NCBI GenBank assembly: GCA_018857735.1
Contig: JABMCL010001015.1
Span: 12,501-76,500 of the forward strand
Reading direction: 5' to 3'
DNA: 64,000 nucleotides
From: Alviniconcha marisindica
Taxonomy: Eukaryota; Mollusca; Gastropoda; Provannidae
Shown: piece after piece, positions 45,716 through 57,900 of the stretch
Layout of the letters: each line of letters begins with the position of its first letter
How positions within the stretch are numbered: the stretch's first letter is position 1
The notes under the pieces: generated by a model
Told to the model about the DNA's origin: nothing
Database searches by the model: none
The model's input: only the letters and a program-made list of their open reading frames with translations
Program-made: the position numbers and the translations under genes

Positions 45716-45985
45716 CACCACGGGGTGGAGGAGTTCTTCATGAAGGCCTGGCCTTAGTGGCCGAGCGTGGCCACGCCGCCTCCCGCCGGAGTGCCGCAGT
45801 CGTGTAAGTTTGGAGTTGTTCTTCGTGCACACGTTTGTCATTACCTGCAGCAGAAGGAGAGCGGCGGTGTTTCAGAAAGGCGCGGCCCCGCTTCCGCGGA
45901 CATTTGTGAAATGGTGCAGTTGGCGCGGAAGCATTCTTTCATGGAGGCCTTGCCACTCCCAGTGGAGTGTTACTGTAGTCGCGGC
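45716..45985 (+). repeat. Diverged tandem copies of the CDS end, across the stop codon
   Basis: The last coding stretch has TTTTTCATGAAGGCCTCCCC ... GGAGCGCTGCAGTAG (45650-45715). It recurs as TTCTTCATGAAGGCCTGGCC ... GGAGTGCCGCAGTCG (45734-45804) and as TTCTTTCATGGAGGCCTTGCC (in pieces) ... GGAGTGTTACTGTAGTCG (about 45935-45982). The first shift is 84 bp, a multiple of three. Confidence 0.75.
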
Positions 45986-46999
45986 AGTGTGCCAGAGTCG
46001 TTTTATATCCAAGGGAACTGGCCACTCTCAGAGCAACAAGAAACAGAAAGAACAAGGCAGTGGGACTGTGGAGGTGTTCTTAAGAAGATTCAGCAAGCCC
46101 TTGGGAAGGAAGGGGGGGGGGGGTTGTGAGTAGTCCCAGAACAATCCCAGGATTTGAGTAATGTTTTACCCCCTTCTTTTTTTTCTGTTTTCTTTTTTTA
46201 ATTTACGTCACTATTTCATTGTGTCTTTTAGACGTGTTCTGTTACTTTGATGTCATGTATTCTTCCATATTCTTCTGGTGTTTGGGTTTTTGTTTTGTCA
46301 TTTTATTTTAGCAGCAGGGAATTTTGTGCGTATGGGCGTTTGTTTTGTTCAGTGTCCAGTTTTTCGGGCATGGGAGTCATCAGAGAGCTGGCTGAGCTCT
46401 TGACTGTTTGGAGGTGGTAAAAGTCTGTAAGTCGTCCACATATGTTGTACTAGAAACAAATGTTGCAGACTGCTTTGATGTCGCCATTATCTCAGGTCTG
46501 GTTTTGGTCATCTAGTGTGTTTTAGTAGCAGGGATTTTCAAACTGCGTATGTGTGTGTGTGTGTTTTTGATGAGCATGCTTGGCCTATGCTTCCACTGCT
46601 GCTTGTTGGAGGTGTGCTTCGCAGGCTGATTGCCATCAGCAAGGGACGTCACTCCATTCACTTTTGTTGGATTTGATGTTTTAAGTGTCCTTGAGAGGCG
46701 GCGGTTTTGTGTGCGTTGGCATGATAAAAACCCAGCAAGCAGGGTCGTTGAAATGGGACAGTGGTTTTCATAGGTATACAACTGGGCAACTTGGTCGTTC
46801 TGAATAGGTTCATATCTAAAGGAGTAATCATTCAGAGTGAAGAGGGGCTTTTTTGTTGTTGTTTTTCCCCTTTTTATTGGAAGTTGTAGTCACTGCTTCT
46901 TCAGGGTTAGGAAATGATACCAGTTTGGCTTGATTTCTGTACGGCATTGCATTGGAGGTCAGCCATTCACAACAGGAGATACAGGAAATGACTGCCTTC

Positions 47000-47545
47000 A
47001 GATATGATGAGCTGTTCTCTTAGATTAAGGATTCTCAGAGGGACTGTATCTTATGATCAGCCATTCTCTTAGATTAGGGATTCTCAGAGGGACTGTAATC
47101 TTATGGTCAGCCATTCTCTTAGATTAGGGATTCTCAGAGGGACTGTAATCTTATGGTCAGCCATTCTCTTAGATTAGGGATTCTCAGAGGGACTGTAATC
47201 TTATGGTCAGCCATTCTCTTAGATTAGGGATTCTCAGAGGGACTGTAATCTTATGGTCAGCCATTCTCTTAGATTAGGGATTCTCAGAGGGACTGTAATC
47301 TTATGATCAGCCATTCTCTTAGATTAGGGATTCTCAGAGGGACTGTAATCTTATGATCAGCCATTCTCTTAGATTAGGGATTCTCAGAGGGACTGTAATC
47401 TTATGATCAGCCATTCTCTTAGATTAGGGAGCCTCAGAGGGACTTTAACTTATGATCAGCCATTCTCTTAGATTAGGGAGCCTCAGAGGGACTTTAACTT
47501 ATGATCAGCCATTCTCTTAGATTAGGGATTCTCAGACTGACTTTA
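47000..47545 (+). repeat. 50-bp array in the predicted 3' UTR
   Basis: About 11 copies of ttctcttagattagggattc, tcagagggactgtaatctta and tggtcagcca. The central copies are almost identical; the last ones vary. Confidence 0.95.
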
Positions 47546-48235
47546 TCTTCACGTATCATCTGCCATTCTGTAGTTGACTGAAAACAAGCAGTGTGGCTAT
47601 GAAATCTGGCATCCCCAGAATTGTGTAGAGAGATTGCCCAGTTATTCATATATTGTACAAAACTGAGGGAGAGGGGGGAATAAAGCATGGCTGTCAGACT
47701 GTCTTTACATGATTTAAAGAGAAGAAAAGCAGCTGATTATTTCTGATTCAAAATTTTGATGGCAGGGTTGCTGCCTAATCAAACCGTACCAACAGTTCTT
47801 GACGTTCAGCCTTCTTTTATGTCTTATTATTTTCTTTTTACATTTACTGGAAATACAATCCACTTTTATTTTGAGCCACACATGGGCTAGATTTTGTGTG
47901 CGTGTGTGTGTGTACGGCTATTGTTTTAAGTATCCATTTTAGCATTAATCTGTTTTGCAGATTGTTACATCTCTCTCTCTCTGATGCTTTCTGGATTAGA
48001 CAGAAGGTATCAGACCAAAGCAGAAATGCACTTGACAAAACATTTCAGCATGGACTGTAGTCTGTGTCATAATTTGCTGAGTAGATCATTACATAAACAT
48101 GTTGCATACTGTTGGTGTGTTCTTGACATGCATTTGCTAAGGGGGGGGGGGGATTTTGTCCAACTTCACGGGGAGGGAGACAGTTTATTACTGCGAAAAG
48201 GTATATATTCTGCTTGATTTCTGGTGTATCTTAAC

Positions 48236-48243
48236 TGTAAATA
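48236..48243 (+). promoter_or_regulatory. Pumilio response element (UGUAAAUA)
   Basis: Exact UGUANAUA match in the predicted PUM 3' UTR. Others: UGUACAUA at 51415-51422, UGUAAAUA at 51490-51497, UGUACAUA at 52191-52198, UGUAUAUA at 58720-58727 and UGUAAAUA at 59106-59113. The last overlaps the poly(A) signal cluster at 59110. Function is inferred from the motif only. Confidence 0.5.
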
Positions 48244-49699
48244 TGTCGTTTTGTAAAATTTCATCTTGCATTATATGATAGACTTATTTTGCAAAACTTT
48301 TTTGTTTTGCATACCGGAGGGGCCATGGTGTTTTTCATAACGTCTGTGTGCATAGCACCATAGACGTTCACCTGTGAGTTGATGAGCTTAGTGCACAGTA
48401 TTGCTTGGTGGTAATATCCTTGTGTCCAATCATGGACATCACTGCAGTTTGGGATAATGTTCTTGCTTTGAAGGGTGATGTCCTTGTAATCAGCTAGATG
48501 ATTGGTCTTACAAATCTGGTGTGTACAGCTTGGAGGTATGGTTCTACCGTGTACTCAATCACATGAAGCATGTATTTACTCGCTGACTTGTCAGATCCGA
48601 CCCTGTCCGTTTCCACTCCCGCTCCAAGCCTCGCTGTCCCACACCCTTCCTCCAAACTCAGCCTTAATCGATTATGCCGCTGAAGTTATCTCCTGGCAAC
48701 CATGCTAACACTGTAAACGTTGGGCACATCTGCCCCAGGGTCTGGGTTCAAACTACTGTGGTGTTATTTCTGCTAGAGTAAGCATTGTGGGTGGTGGTGA
48801 GAAAAAACGCAGCCTGTTCTAATTTGAATCATCTGTGTGGTGACAAACTTGCTACCGTTTGACTCTTGAGTACCTACAAAACACTGTCATCTGACACCTT
48901 TTGTTGTTGTTGAGGTTAAAATGTAACCAATTTCTAACAGTGTTGGAGGAAGGATGTTGTAAACTGATACCTGGAGTTGGAGTTTGCTCTTCACCCTGCT
49001 GTTGTGTAGCGTGGGAGTCTCTTCCAAGACATATATGAGCTGTCTGTATTGAGGTGGCAGCGTCTGCAACAACAAACAAAGGCATGGAATCATTCACTTC
49101 AGAAATCATTTTTAATTTGACTTTGGTATGTCGGGAAATGTAGATGATACGCCTTAATAACTTCTTCCCTCCTCTTGTTCGGTGTCAGTTTTGGTCTGTG
49201 GAGTAGTGAAGTCGTTGTTTTGTGGTCGGTTCTGTGACACACCACTGCCTTTGTCTTGACGGCTTTTCAGGGGATACTAAATCTGTGTTTCTTCTTCCTC
49301 AGTGTCGCCCACCATTCCCTGGTCAAAGGCCCACAGCCTCTCTCACTAGCATTGTGTAAAGTGAATGATCCCCGAGCATGTAGCATTTTAGGTACACATG
49401 CACAAGTATGTGCATGGGTGTCCGTATTTGTGCAGAAATCTGTGGTTTGTGTCTTAACATTCAGCAATTTGAGTTTCTGGAAGACCCAGGTATTGGAAAA
49501 GAAAACCCTGTGAGATGAGGAATCAAAGTCTTATAAACAAAGAGGAAGGGGCAGTTGTTTCCTTGGTGCTCCGTTAGACCAGAGAAAAGATGCTGTTTTG
49601 TTGTCGCACAGGAGTTGGTTTTCTTGCATTTTCCTTGGAGCGGGGCAGCCCTCCCTAGTAAACCCTTGATCCCAGTGCAAAGCCAGGGCAGTTCTCAGT

Positions 49700-49835
49700 A
49701 GTTCACAGCATGGAAAATCTTGGATCCATGCGTAGAGTGTGCGTGTTTGTGTAAAAAGGTAGTTGCACATTAGTAAAATCTTGGATCCATGCGTAGAGTG
49801 TGCTTGTTTGTGTAAAAAGGTAGTTGCACATTAGT
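49700..49835 (+). repeat. Two-copy ~61-bp repeat in the 3' UTR
   Basis: Two near-identical copies of aaaatcttggatccatgcgt, agagtgtgcgtgtttgtg and aaaaaggtagttgcacatta. Confidence 0.9.
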
Positions 49836-50887
49836 GTACTGTGATCAGTAGTGTCAGCTCATTGAGGGGGAATGCTTTGCCTTCCTTTACATTCGGTCTC
49901 TGCTAGAGGTGGGATGCTGAGGCTTGTGATGCTGGCCCATGTGCATTTGCTTCATTTTCTTCCATTCCTTGGCTTTTTATGCATTGTGCAGATGGACTGC
50001 ATCTCAGAGCTTTGATCTTCTCCACTAGATTTGCAATGTTTTAACTGTTGCTACCCATCAAATGTAAAGAAAGAAGAAGGAAAGGTCTTGGCATCATGTT
50101 GAATCAGGTGTTTGAGATGTATCTGGCCATTGGAATTTCTGCCATTGTCTGTAGGCAACTTTGCAAGCAACCCCCCCTCCCCCATGAAAAAGCTGTGTCT
50201 GGTTGTGTGTGGTATTTTTCTGTGTAAGTTGTATTTAGAATTGTTTGTGCAACATGACCTATAGCTTAGTGGGTGCCACTGCTGTGTCATAGTCTATGCC
50301 CCCCCCCCCGTCCCCCCACCCCTACCCCCATCCCCGTCCCCCCAACTACTTCCCCCCACCCCCGTGTCAACTCCTGTGCCTTCAAGGAGTGCTGATGTCA
50401 GACTGTAATGCTGAAGTTGTATGTAGCATAAAGTTGTATGTATTGTATCCACGTGTGCTTTGACAACTTATACAATGGTATTTTTGCTTTAACACAGAGC
50501 ATGGTTGGTGTCTGTACTTCTAGAGTCCCTGTACTCCTGGTGTGTGTTGTACGAGTTGTAATTATGTACACAATTTTTGGCTATGATTAAACTGACGAGT
50601 GTGCCGTGCTGCGTTTTGTTGTTGGAGACGATTTGTATTTTTGCTGTGTAAAGGAAACTTTTTGCCAACAGGGTTCAATGTGCATGTACTGACCAATCTT
50701 TTTGTTGTTTCTGTATTTTTGGTTTTTGGTTTTTTGATACAATGAATCATGTACAAAATTGTCACTTGTCTTGGCATCACATGATACAAGAGTTCTGTGA
50801 ATGAATACGGAACAGGATTTATTGTAAATCTGAAGACTTACTGTGCAACATGACATATGCTTCTTACAGGTTAACACAACTGTACAA

Positions 50888-50893
50888 AATAAA
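50888..50893 (+). terminator. Candidate proximal poly(A) signal AATAAA
   Basis: AATAAA in tgtacaaaataaagaagaag, then tgtctgtacac and gtgttcagtggtgctg as possible GU-rich downstream sequence. It would give a ~5.2-kb 3' UTR. Confidence 0.4.
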
Positions 50894-52529
50894 GAAGAAG
50901 AAACCTTGTCTGTACACAGATGAGAGCACTTGTGTTCAGTGGTGCTGCTAAGACTAAATACTACACAAACCCCGGTTGTGTAGAGGATCAAACACTCACA
51001 TCATTGTTGTGTATCCCTCTCTAAAGTCTGATCAATAACTTGTTGTTTAGACGCAAGCAGGTGTTTTGTTCAGCTGTTGGGCTGATGTCACTCGAATGAA
51101 AAAGTTTGCAGATTTGCATTCCTTTGTTGTTATTCTGGATGTTTTTTGTTTGGTGGTTTTCTTCTCTCCGTGAAATTACTGTTTTGTGCGTATGTGTGTC
51201 TCGTGCCCAGAATTTGGTGCAGATGCCTTTCATGTGTACAGAGAGTGTGGTATAAGTCCACAAATTGTGGCTGTGTCTTCTCATTGGTAATCTTGTAAAA
51301 ACAGAAACAAAAATTAGCCATTGTCACCTTGTTCCAAGACAGACACTACTAAAATAAAAACAACACTGCCTATGCAAAACAGGTGCATACTATATATATA
51401 TATATATACCTTAGTGTACATAGACCAAATTGGCTGAGATGGTCAGAAAGAGCCACCAGCAGATGTTGTATAAAGTTGGAAGTTACATTTGTAAATAGAA
51501 GAGGAAGAAAAATTAATAGTCCATGGTATTTTATTCCGTGCACCAGGCAATCAACTGAACAGTTATTTTCATTCATCGCGCAGCGAGTCCGGAAACCTGT
51601 AGAGGGCTTCACCCCCAGTACCTATTCTGTACAGTTTCTGCACAACCTTGAAAAGGAGATTTTGTAAATTTGACTATCCTGTGGTAAACACTGTTCCATT
51701 TGTCACCGTTCAAGGCTCGTTTGTGGTGGGGGTGGTTTTGTTCTTTGGAACGCAATTTTTTGGAGGGAACCCCTTTGGCGAGTTGAAATTCATGTGTAAC
51801 AAAAGATGGAAAATGAACAATGGTTGCTCTGAGAGCAAGAGCAAACCCAGGCGCAGTGCAGAAGGTGCAGGTTTGAGGTGAGGTGTTTTTGTTTTTCCGG
51901 AAGAAGAATTCTGGGAAACAGTTGATAAAGCATGATTTGGGTTAACCATCCCAGAATGTTTGCTCGGTTTGAGCATCGCTCATTCTTTGTATGAAATTCT
52001 GGCGTTGGAACTTGTTTTTTCTTGCCTTCAGCTGGGAAATGATTTGTGTTGAGGTTTTCTTCTAGTTCTCTAGTTTAGAATGAAGGTCATTTTTACTACT
52101 GTCTTCTTTCATTTATTGTATTCCTGACGTGCTTGAATGTGTTTTATTGTGTGTTGTATTTTTTGGTTTTGGTTTTTAGGTGGGCACATTTGTACATAAC
52201 GTCACATTTTAAAAATATATTTTTCTTCTTCTCCCTCTCTCTCTCTCTCATTTTGTCTTCATTAAACATTGTGTATTTGTCTTCAAATTGAATTCCGTGT
52301 GCAGTCAGCAGAGTACTGAAGGGTCAGGGAGTTTTGTTGCGTGCCCCTTGTCAGTGACTCGGCCAGCAACCACAGTGCTAATCGTCGAAGATGTCGATCA
52401 CTCCTGCCACAGTTTTTCTATGGATTGTACTTCTTCTTTTTTATAGTTACCAAGCAGCCTTGACCAGGACTGTCAATGAAAGGTCTTTGTTTCTTCAGCA
52501 GTGTGCAGGGTGGTTATTGGGCAGCTTCC

Positions 52530-52990
52530 AGGCGAAGACTATTGGTGAAAGATATTCACTTCTTCAGCAGTTTTGGGGATGTTTATCAAGCAACTGTGGG
52601 CAGACCGAATATTTGAAGACGGTGTTCACGTTGTCGGCAGTTTTGGGGAAGTTTATCAAGCAACTGTGGGCAGACCGAATATTTGAAGACGGTGTTCACG
52701 TTGTCGGCAGTTTTGGGGAAGTTTATCAAGCAACTGTGGGCAGACCTAATATTTGAAGACGGTGTTCACGTTGTCGGTAGTTTTGGGGATGTTTATCAAG
52801 CAACTGTGGGCAGACCTAATAGTTGAAGATGGTGTTCACGTCGTCAGCAGTTTTGGGGAAGTTTATCAAGCAACTGTGGGCAGACCTAATAGTTGAAGAT
52901 GGTGTTCACGTCGTCAGCAGTTTTGGGGAAGTTTATCAAGCAACTGTGGGCAGACCTAATAGTTGAAGATGGTGTTCACGTCGTCAGGAA
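52530..52990 (+). repeat. ~70-bp array in the 3' UTR
   Basis: About seven copies of ttttggggaagtttatcaag, caactgtgggcagacctaat, and gaagacggtgttcacgttgt. Two sub-families alternate (atatttgaagacgg and agttgaagatgg). Confidence 0.93.
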
Positions 52991-53324
52991 AAGCATTGTT
53001 GACCAGAGAGCCTAACAGTTCAAGTTGTTCTTACGTGCGCCTGTTTTACCAGCAGATGTGTTGGCTGCTTCAGCAGGTTTTAGGATGTGTAGCAAATTGT
53101 TGAGACCAGTTAAGCTCTTGGCTAAACACATTTGTCTGTAGTTGACAAACCCCTTTGACCTGTGGATTAAAGATGCTCTGTGGTGCTTAATAGTGCAGAC
53201 CGACTTGTATTTTGTGATGATGCAGGCCTATTGATAAACAGTTGCCCCTTACAGAGCAACACTTAGATCAAATGAAACCGCCCAAGTAAATGTTTTTTGT
53301 CTTTTAAATTCTTAGGAAATGTTA

Positions 53325-53515
53325 CTTGGCTGGCGTCGTGAGTGATCGACCTTCTTGAGGTAACGAACTTTCTGCACCGTTGTGGCAAACACGTGCAGTG
53401 TGGTCTTTGAGAAATGGGCTGGCATCATGAGTGATCGACCTTCTTGAGGTAATGATCTTTCTGCACCGTTGTGGCAAACACGTGCAGTGTGGTCTTTGAG
53501 AAATGGGCTGGAGGA
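53325..53515 (+). repeat. Two-copy ~92-bp repeat
   Basis: Two copies of gagtgatcgaccttcttgag ... acacgtgcagtgtggtcttt gagaaatgggctgg, over 90% identical. Confidence 0.9.
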
Positions 53516-53794
53516 GGCAAAGCTGACTGCAGTATTTGATTGCGTTTGGATTTTTCTCAAACCATGTAAATGATGTACGAGTTATGGTGTTGCTTTTTTT
53601 TTTTTTTTTTTTTTTTTGGGTAGTAGTGATTACTCAAGTAGTGTTTTTGAACTGTGTCTGTTTTGCGGTGTGTATACCATTTTCTCTGATGGTGGTGGGA
53701 TGTTTGTACGCAGTGTCATGCAGCAGAGGAGAGTGGCATCAGGGGGTGCTGGTCGCAGTGACTCCTGTTCACTGTGACTGTAGTGAACAGTGAG

Positions 53795-54130
53795 CTTTGC
53801 CCTCTGTGGGTTTGCTATATAGCGAGTCTGGCCCTCTGTGGGTTTGCTACATAGCAAGTCTGGCCCATTGTGGGTTTGCTACATAGCAAGTCTGGCCCAT
53901 TGTGGGTTCAGCCACTGAATTTGGCCCACTGTTTGATATTTGTTATGGGTTCAGCCACAATGAATTTGGCCTACTGTTTGATGTTGTCTATAATGGGTTC
54001 ATCCACAATGAATTGGGCCCCCTACAGCCAGCTTGACCCACTATGGGTCAGACATCAGGAATGGAATTCAGCATGGGTCAGATCTGTCAGTTGCGGAATC
54101 CAACATAGGTCATACTCAGTGGAATCAAAT
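53795..54130 (+). repeat. Short irregular repeat (ctggcccattgtgggtttgc)
   Basis: Several 30-45 bp copies around ggcccattgtgggttt, degrading into ttggcccactgtttgatatt and atgggttcagccacaatgaa. Confidence 0.7.
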
Positions 54131-54699
54131 ATGGGCCATGGTCATCCACACCCTTGCTGTCTGGACTCCTGGTTATTCCTTTTAGGAGTCCTTGAAGAGG
54201 CTGTTGCAGGTCGAAAATTGTTTTCGCCTTTTGTATTCTTGGGTTGAATCTTCAATCAGAAGCAAAACGAACTGGAACCCAAATTCTGAGGGCAGAATGC
54301 AGAGTGGGGTGGGGTGGAAAACCCTAAGAAATGTTTTTAAGCCCCCACCCTGTTTAAAAAATATATTTTGACGAAAGTGTTTCCATTTGAACTATCCTGA
54401 ATCAAAGTCATCCCCGAGAATGAATTACAGTTGGCACTTTTGCATTTTGTCTCTGAGTAATTCATACGTTTAAGCACTTTTGAAGTGTTCCTTGTAGCCC
54501 TAGAGAATCCATTATGAAGAATTGAGGTTACCTTACCAGGGTAATGCCATGACTGCTGCGGCATCGGTGCTACGCAGTCCTCCCTCCTGACAGTGTCAGC
54601 GTATGCAGCATTTTACTGTCCTCTCAACGGTTTGCACTGTGATGCACAACTGATAGCCGTTAACTTGGGCAGGCAGCTGGAGAAGCTTTCTTTACTTCA

Positions 54700-54970
54700 T
54701 CTCAATATTCAACTGCCACATGGTCTTTTACATGCATGGCCAGCAGCACATGCATTTGGATCCAAATATTCAACTGCCACAGGGTCTTCTACGTGCATGT
54801 CCAGAAGCACACATGTGGATGCAAATATTCAACTGCCGCAGGGTCTTTTACATGCCTTGCCAGAAGCGCATGTGTGGATCCATGTATTCAACTGCTGCAG
54901 GGTCTTTTACATGCATGGCCAGAAGCATGTGTGTGGATCCAAGTATTCAACTGCTGCAGGGTCCCTGTTT
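54700..54970 (+). repeat. ~62-bp array in the 3' UTR
   Basis: Five copies of atattcaactgccacagggt, cttttacatgcatggccaga and agcacatgtgtggatcca. Confidence 0.88.
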
Positions 54971-57900
54971 TTTTAATATTTTTTACATGCATGGCCAGCA
55001 GTGCATGCATGTGGGTCCGATACATTTCCATTCTCATCCAAGGGATTATTTAAGTTTCCCCACCTGAACTAGGAGACAAAAGTACAGGACTGAGCCAGGA
55101 TTGAATCAGTGCATTGCTGTCCCCCCCCCCCCTCCCCCCCCCCCCCCCCCCTCCTCCCCACTCAGCTGTGTAACTGGACCTCTGGTCCACTTTCTAGATA
55201 GAGTTCCAGTACTCGGCGCCCCCTCTGCGTACTCTTGCACTGCTGTTTCTCTATATAAAAAAATTGCATCCTTCAGTTGTTGTTTTCTCTCTTGATTTTG
55301 GTTGCTTGCTTATGTACTCAGTAGTTTTCCAGAGGTAATGGGATAGATGTGAATCTGTACCCTGTATTACAGTTATATGTGTGCATGTATAACATGAAAA
55401 TGCTTTCTTCTGTGTTCCCATGGAAACTTGATCTTTGTTTCTCTCACAATTCATTAGATTGATTGGGAAAGCCGTAGGGCAGGTACACAGTTGTGTGGTC
55501 AGAAATTTGGGATTCTTTGTTTTGTGTGTTTGGTGGGAATCTCATCATTTGGGTTAGTGGGTTGTTTTTTCAATCATGTTGACAGGTTTTTGTTTCTGCA
55601 ATTGTTTTTGCTCTCAGCATGTATTGTGTACAGATTTTGTACATTATTGTTTTGTTTCTTGGGAACACAGCATCTGTTTGTCTCTTCTCTGTGTGCATGT
55701 ACATCTTCCTCTATGTGGTTAATGTCATGTGCTGTGCTGTTTGTGTAGTTCACTTCATCTAAGCTTCCAGTTCCACAGTGCTTGATGTCATTGTCTTCAG
55801 TAGCAGGTAGCATGTGGTATGGGTTTAACTACTACTTGATCAGACCTGAAGGGAAACTTCTCACCCTATTTTTATATATTTTGTTGTTGTTTTTGATTTT
55901 ACAAATACGGCACATTTTACTTGGAAACTGTACTTTTGTTTTTTGTTTTAATTGTAGACTAATAGCAGTTTGGTTCTTAACATTTTAAAAAGTAATGTCA
56001 AGTAAAACATGAAAATATTTAATAAGGCTTTTGCATATATATATATACTGTAGCCTTTGGGTTAGACTGTGAAAAGAAATATGTACAAATTACTTCAAAT
56101 TGCTTTTTGCCAGTGCAAACTGATTTTATAGGACCATGTTTAGCTGCTTATGGGAAATTGTGTTATTTCATCTCTCATACTCTGATGTAGATACCCTCAA
56201 GAATATAAAATTTGTGTCATCTGTCACATTTAATGTTCATTGCAAGTGTTCATACGTGTAGTCAAAAGTAAGTGTTCCTCAGATGCACTAGCTAGTAATG
56301 TAAGTAACCGCATTCGTGCTGTAATGAAGTTTTGGTGGAATGAAACAATCCATTGAACTGTAAATTTAGTGTAAATTGGGCACACCATATTTTTCCATTG
56401 TAAAGCAAAGGTTTGTACTTATTGTAATATTTTTTTCACTGTACAGATAAAATAGTAGTACCTACAAAGTGTACAGAAAACCTTGTAATCATGAACTGAT
56501 GATACGTTTTTATTTTTTGATACACTCCTTCAGTGAACATATTCCATGAATCGGATCATTCATTTGTGCATAAAACTCATGAGAGTCAAACTGGATTTGT
56601 ACACTACTGCCGACACTGCCTGTACGCCTATGTACATTGACCAATACTGACACGTATGTGTATAGTAGGAAGACAAGCAAACTGCAACGGTTGAAGTATA
56701 TAGTTTATAGAAGATGCATAGCAAATGTTCTCAAGCGGTCTGTTGTTAATGTTTTATTTTTATAAGCATGAGATTCTGTCCTCTGCCAGAGTTGTATGTA
56801 CATTTTGAATAAGTTGTATAAAATTTCATCATTTTTTTTTTTTTTTTCATTCAAATAATGACTTGGGTCCATATAAGTATAAAACGTGTACAAAGGAAAC
56901 TGAAGATGGATTTGTCCTACCTTGTCCGTCTTCTGAAGTAAAGTCAAACCTGATTGCAGTTCTCTGTTTCATAATTGTACAGTTTGAAGATAACACATCA
57001 TGTAAAGAATAAATGGAAGTGAGAAAAAAACAAAAAACTCATCAGAACGATATCAGTATCAGTTGTACAGAAGTTGAAAAAGTAGCCATCACAAAGTCAG
57101 GTCTCATGTTTTTAACTTTGCTCTCTTTCACGCCCAGTGGGTCCTCAGAGCAGTTGGCACAAGATCTTGTGCGTCATGTCTAGTTTTTGCATGCGAGTTG
57201 ATACAAGATTGTGTACGTCATGCCTAGTGTTTGCTTGCGAGAACAAAAGATGGTACGGGTGTGGTTGCCAAACGATTGCGCCAAGAGATGCATGGAAGAA
57301 AGAGTGAGTGGCTGAATTTTAGCGTCCTGTCGAGGGTGTGGGTGGAAGAAAGGAAGAACTGATTTTACTGATGGATGCATGGACAGAGTGGAAGGAAGAG
57401 GTGATGTGCTAGCTGTAGGAAGGAAGAAATGAATGCGCAACAGATCTGTGGAAGAAAGGAGGTGAAAGATGGAAGGATGGAAGTGTGAAAAAAATGCCAC
57501 CTGAGTGTGTTGGGATTTCAATAAACATGGTGTGCTTGACAGTATTTTCATTTGTAAGCCATCAGTGCTGAGCTAGTGGTGTTGTGATGTCATTAGACCA
57601 AGTCCATACCATGTATTTTCAGCACCCAGGTGTGAATAGTTGTAATCTCCAGGTATTAATGAATCAACTCTGCTCTTCTGGGCGATGTACACCTAGCGAT
57701 ACTGATGAAGTGATACCGCTCGGAGGGTGCTTTGCATACTTTGGTGAACCCTGGAAGAAGCAAGAGGTGGTGTAAAGATTTCATAGCCATTTCTGTTACT
57801 AATTTTGTTTTGTGTATCATGCCATGGTCAGGATACTTTTCAAGTCCAGATTATTCACCTGACTGCAACCACTGCTCAAGGTGACTTTGGTGAATTTTGT

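Noticed and set aside
14160..47545. Regularly spaced repeats resembling CRISPR arrays
   Set aside because: No unique spacers between copies, and the context is a spliced animal gene.
51383..51667. 94-codon ORF in the 3' UTR
   Set aside because: Starts in an AT repeat and shows no recognisable family; more likely a conserved-looking UTR patch or chance.
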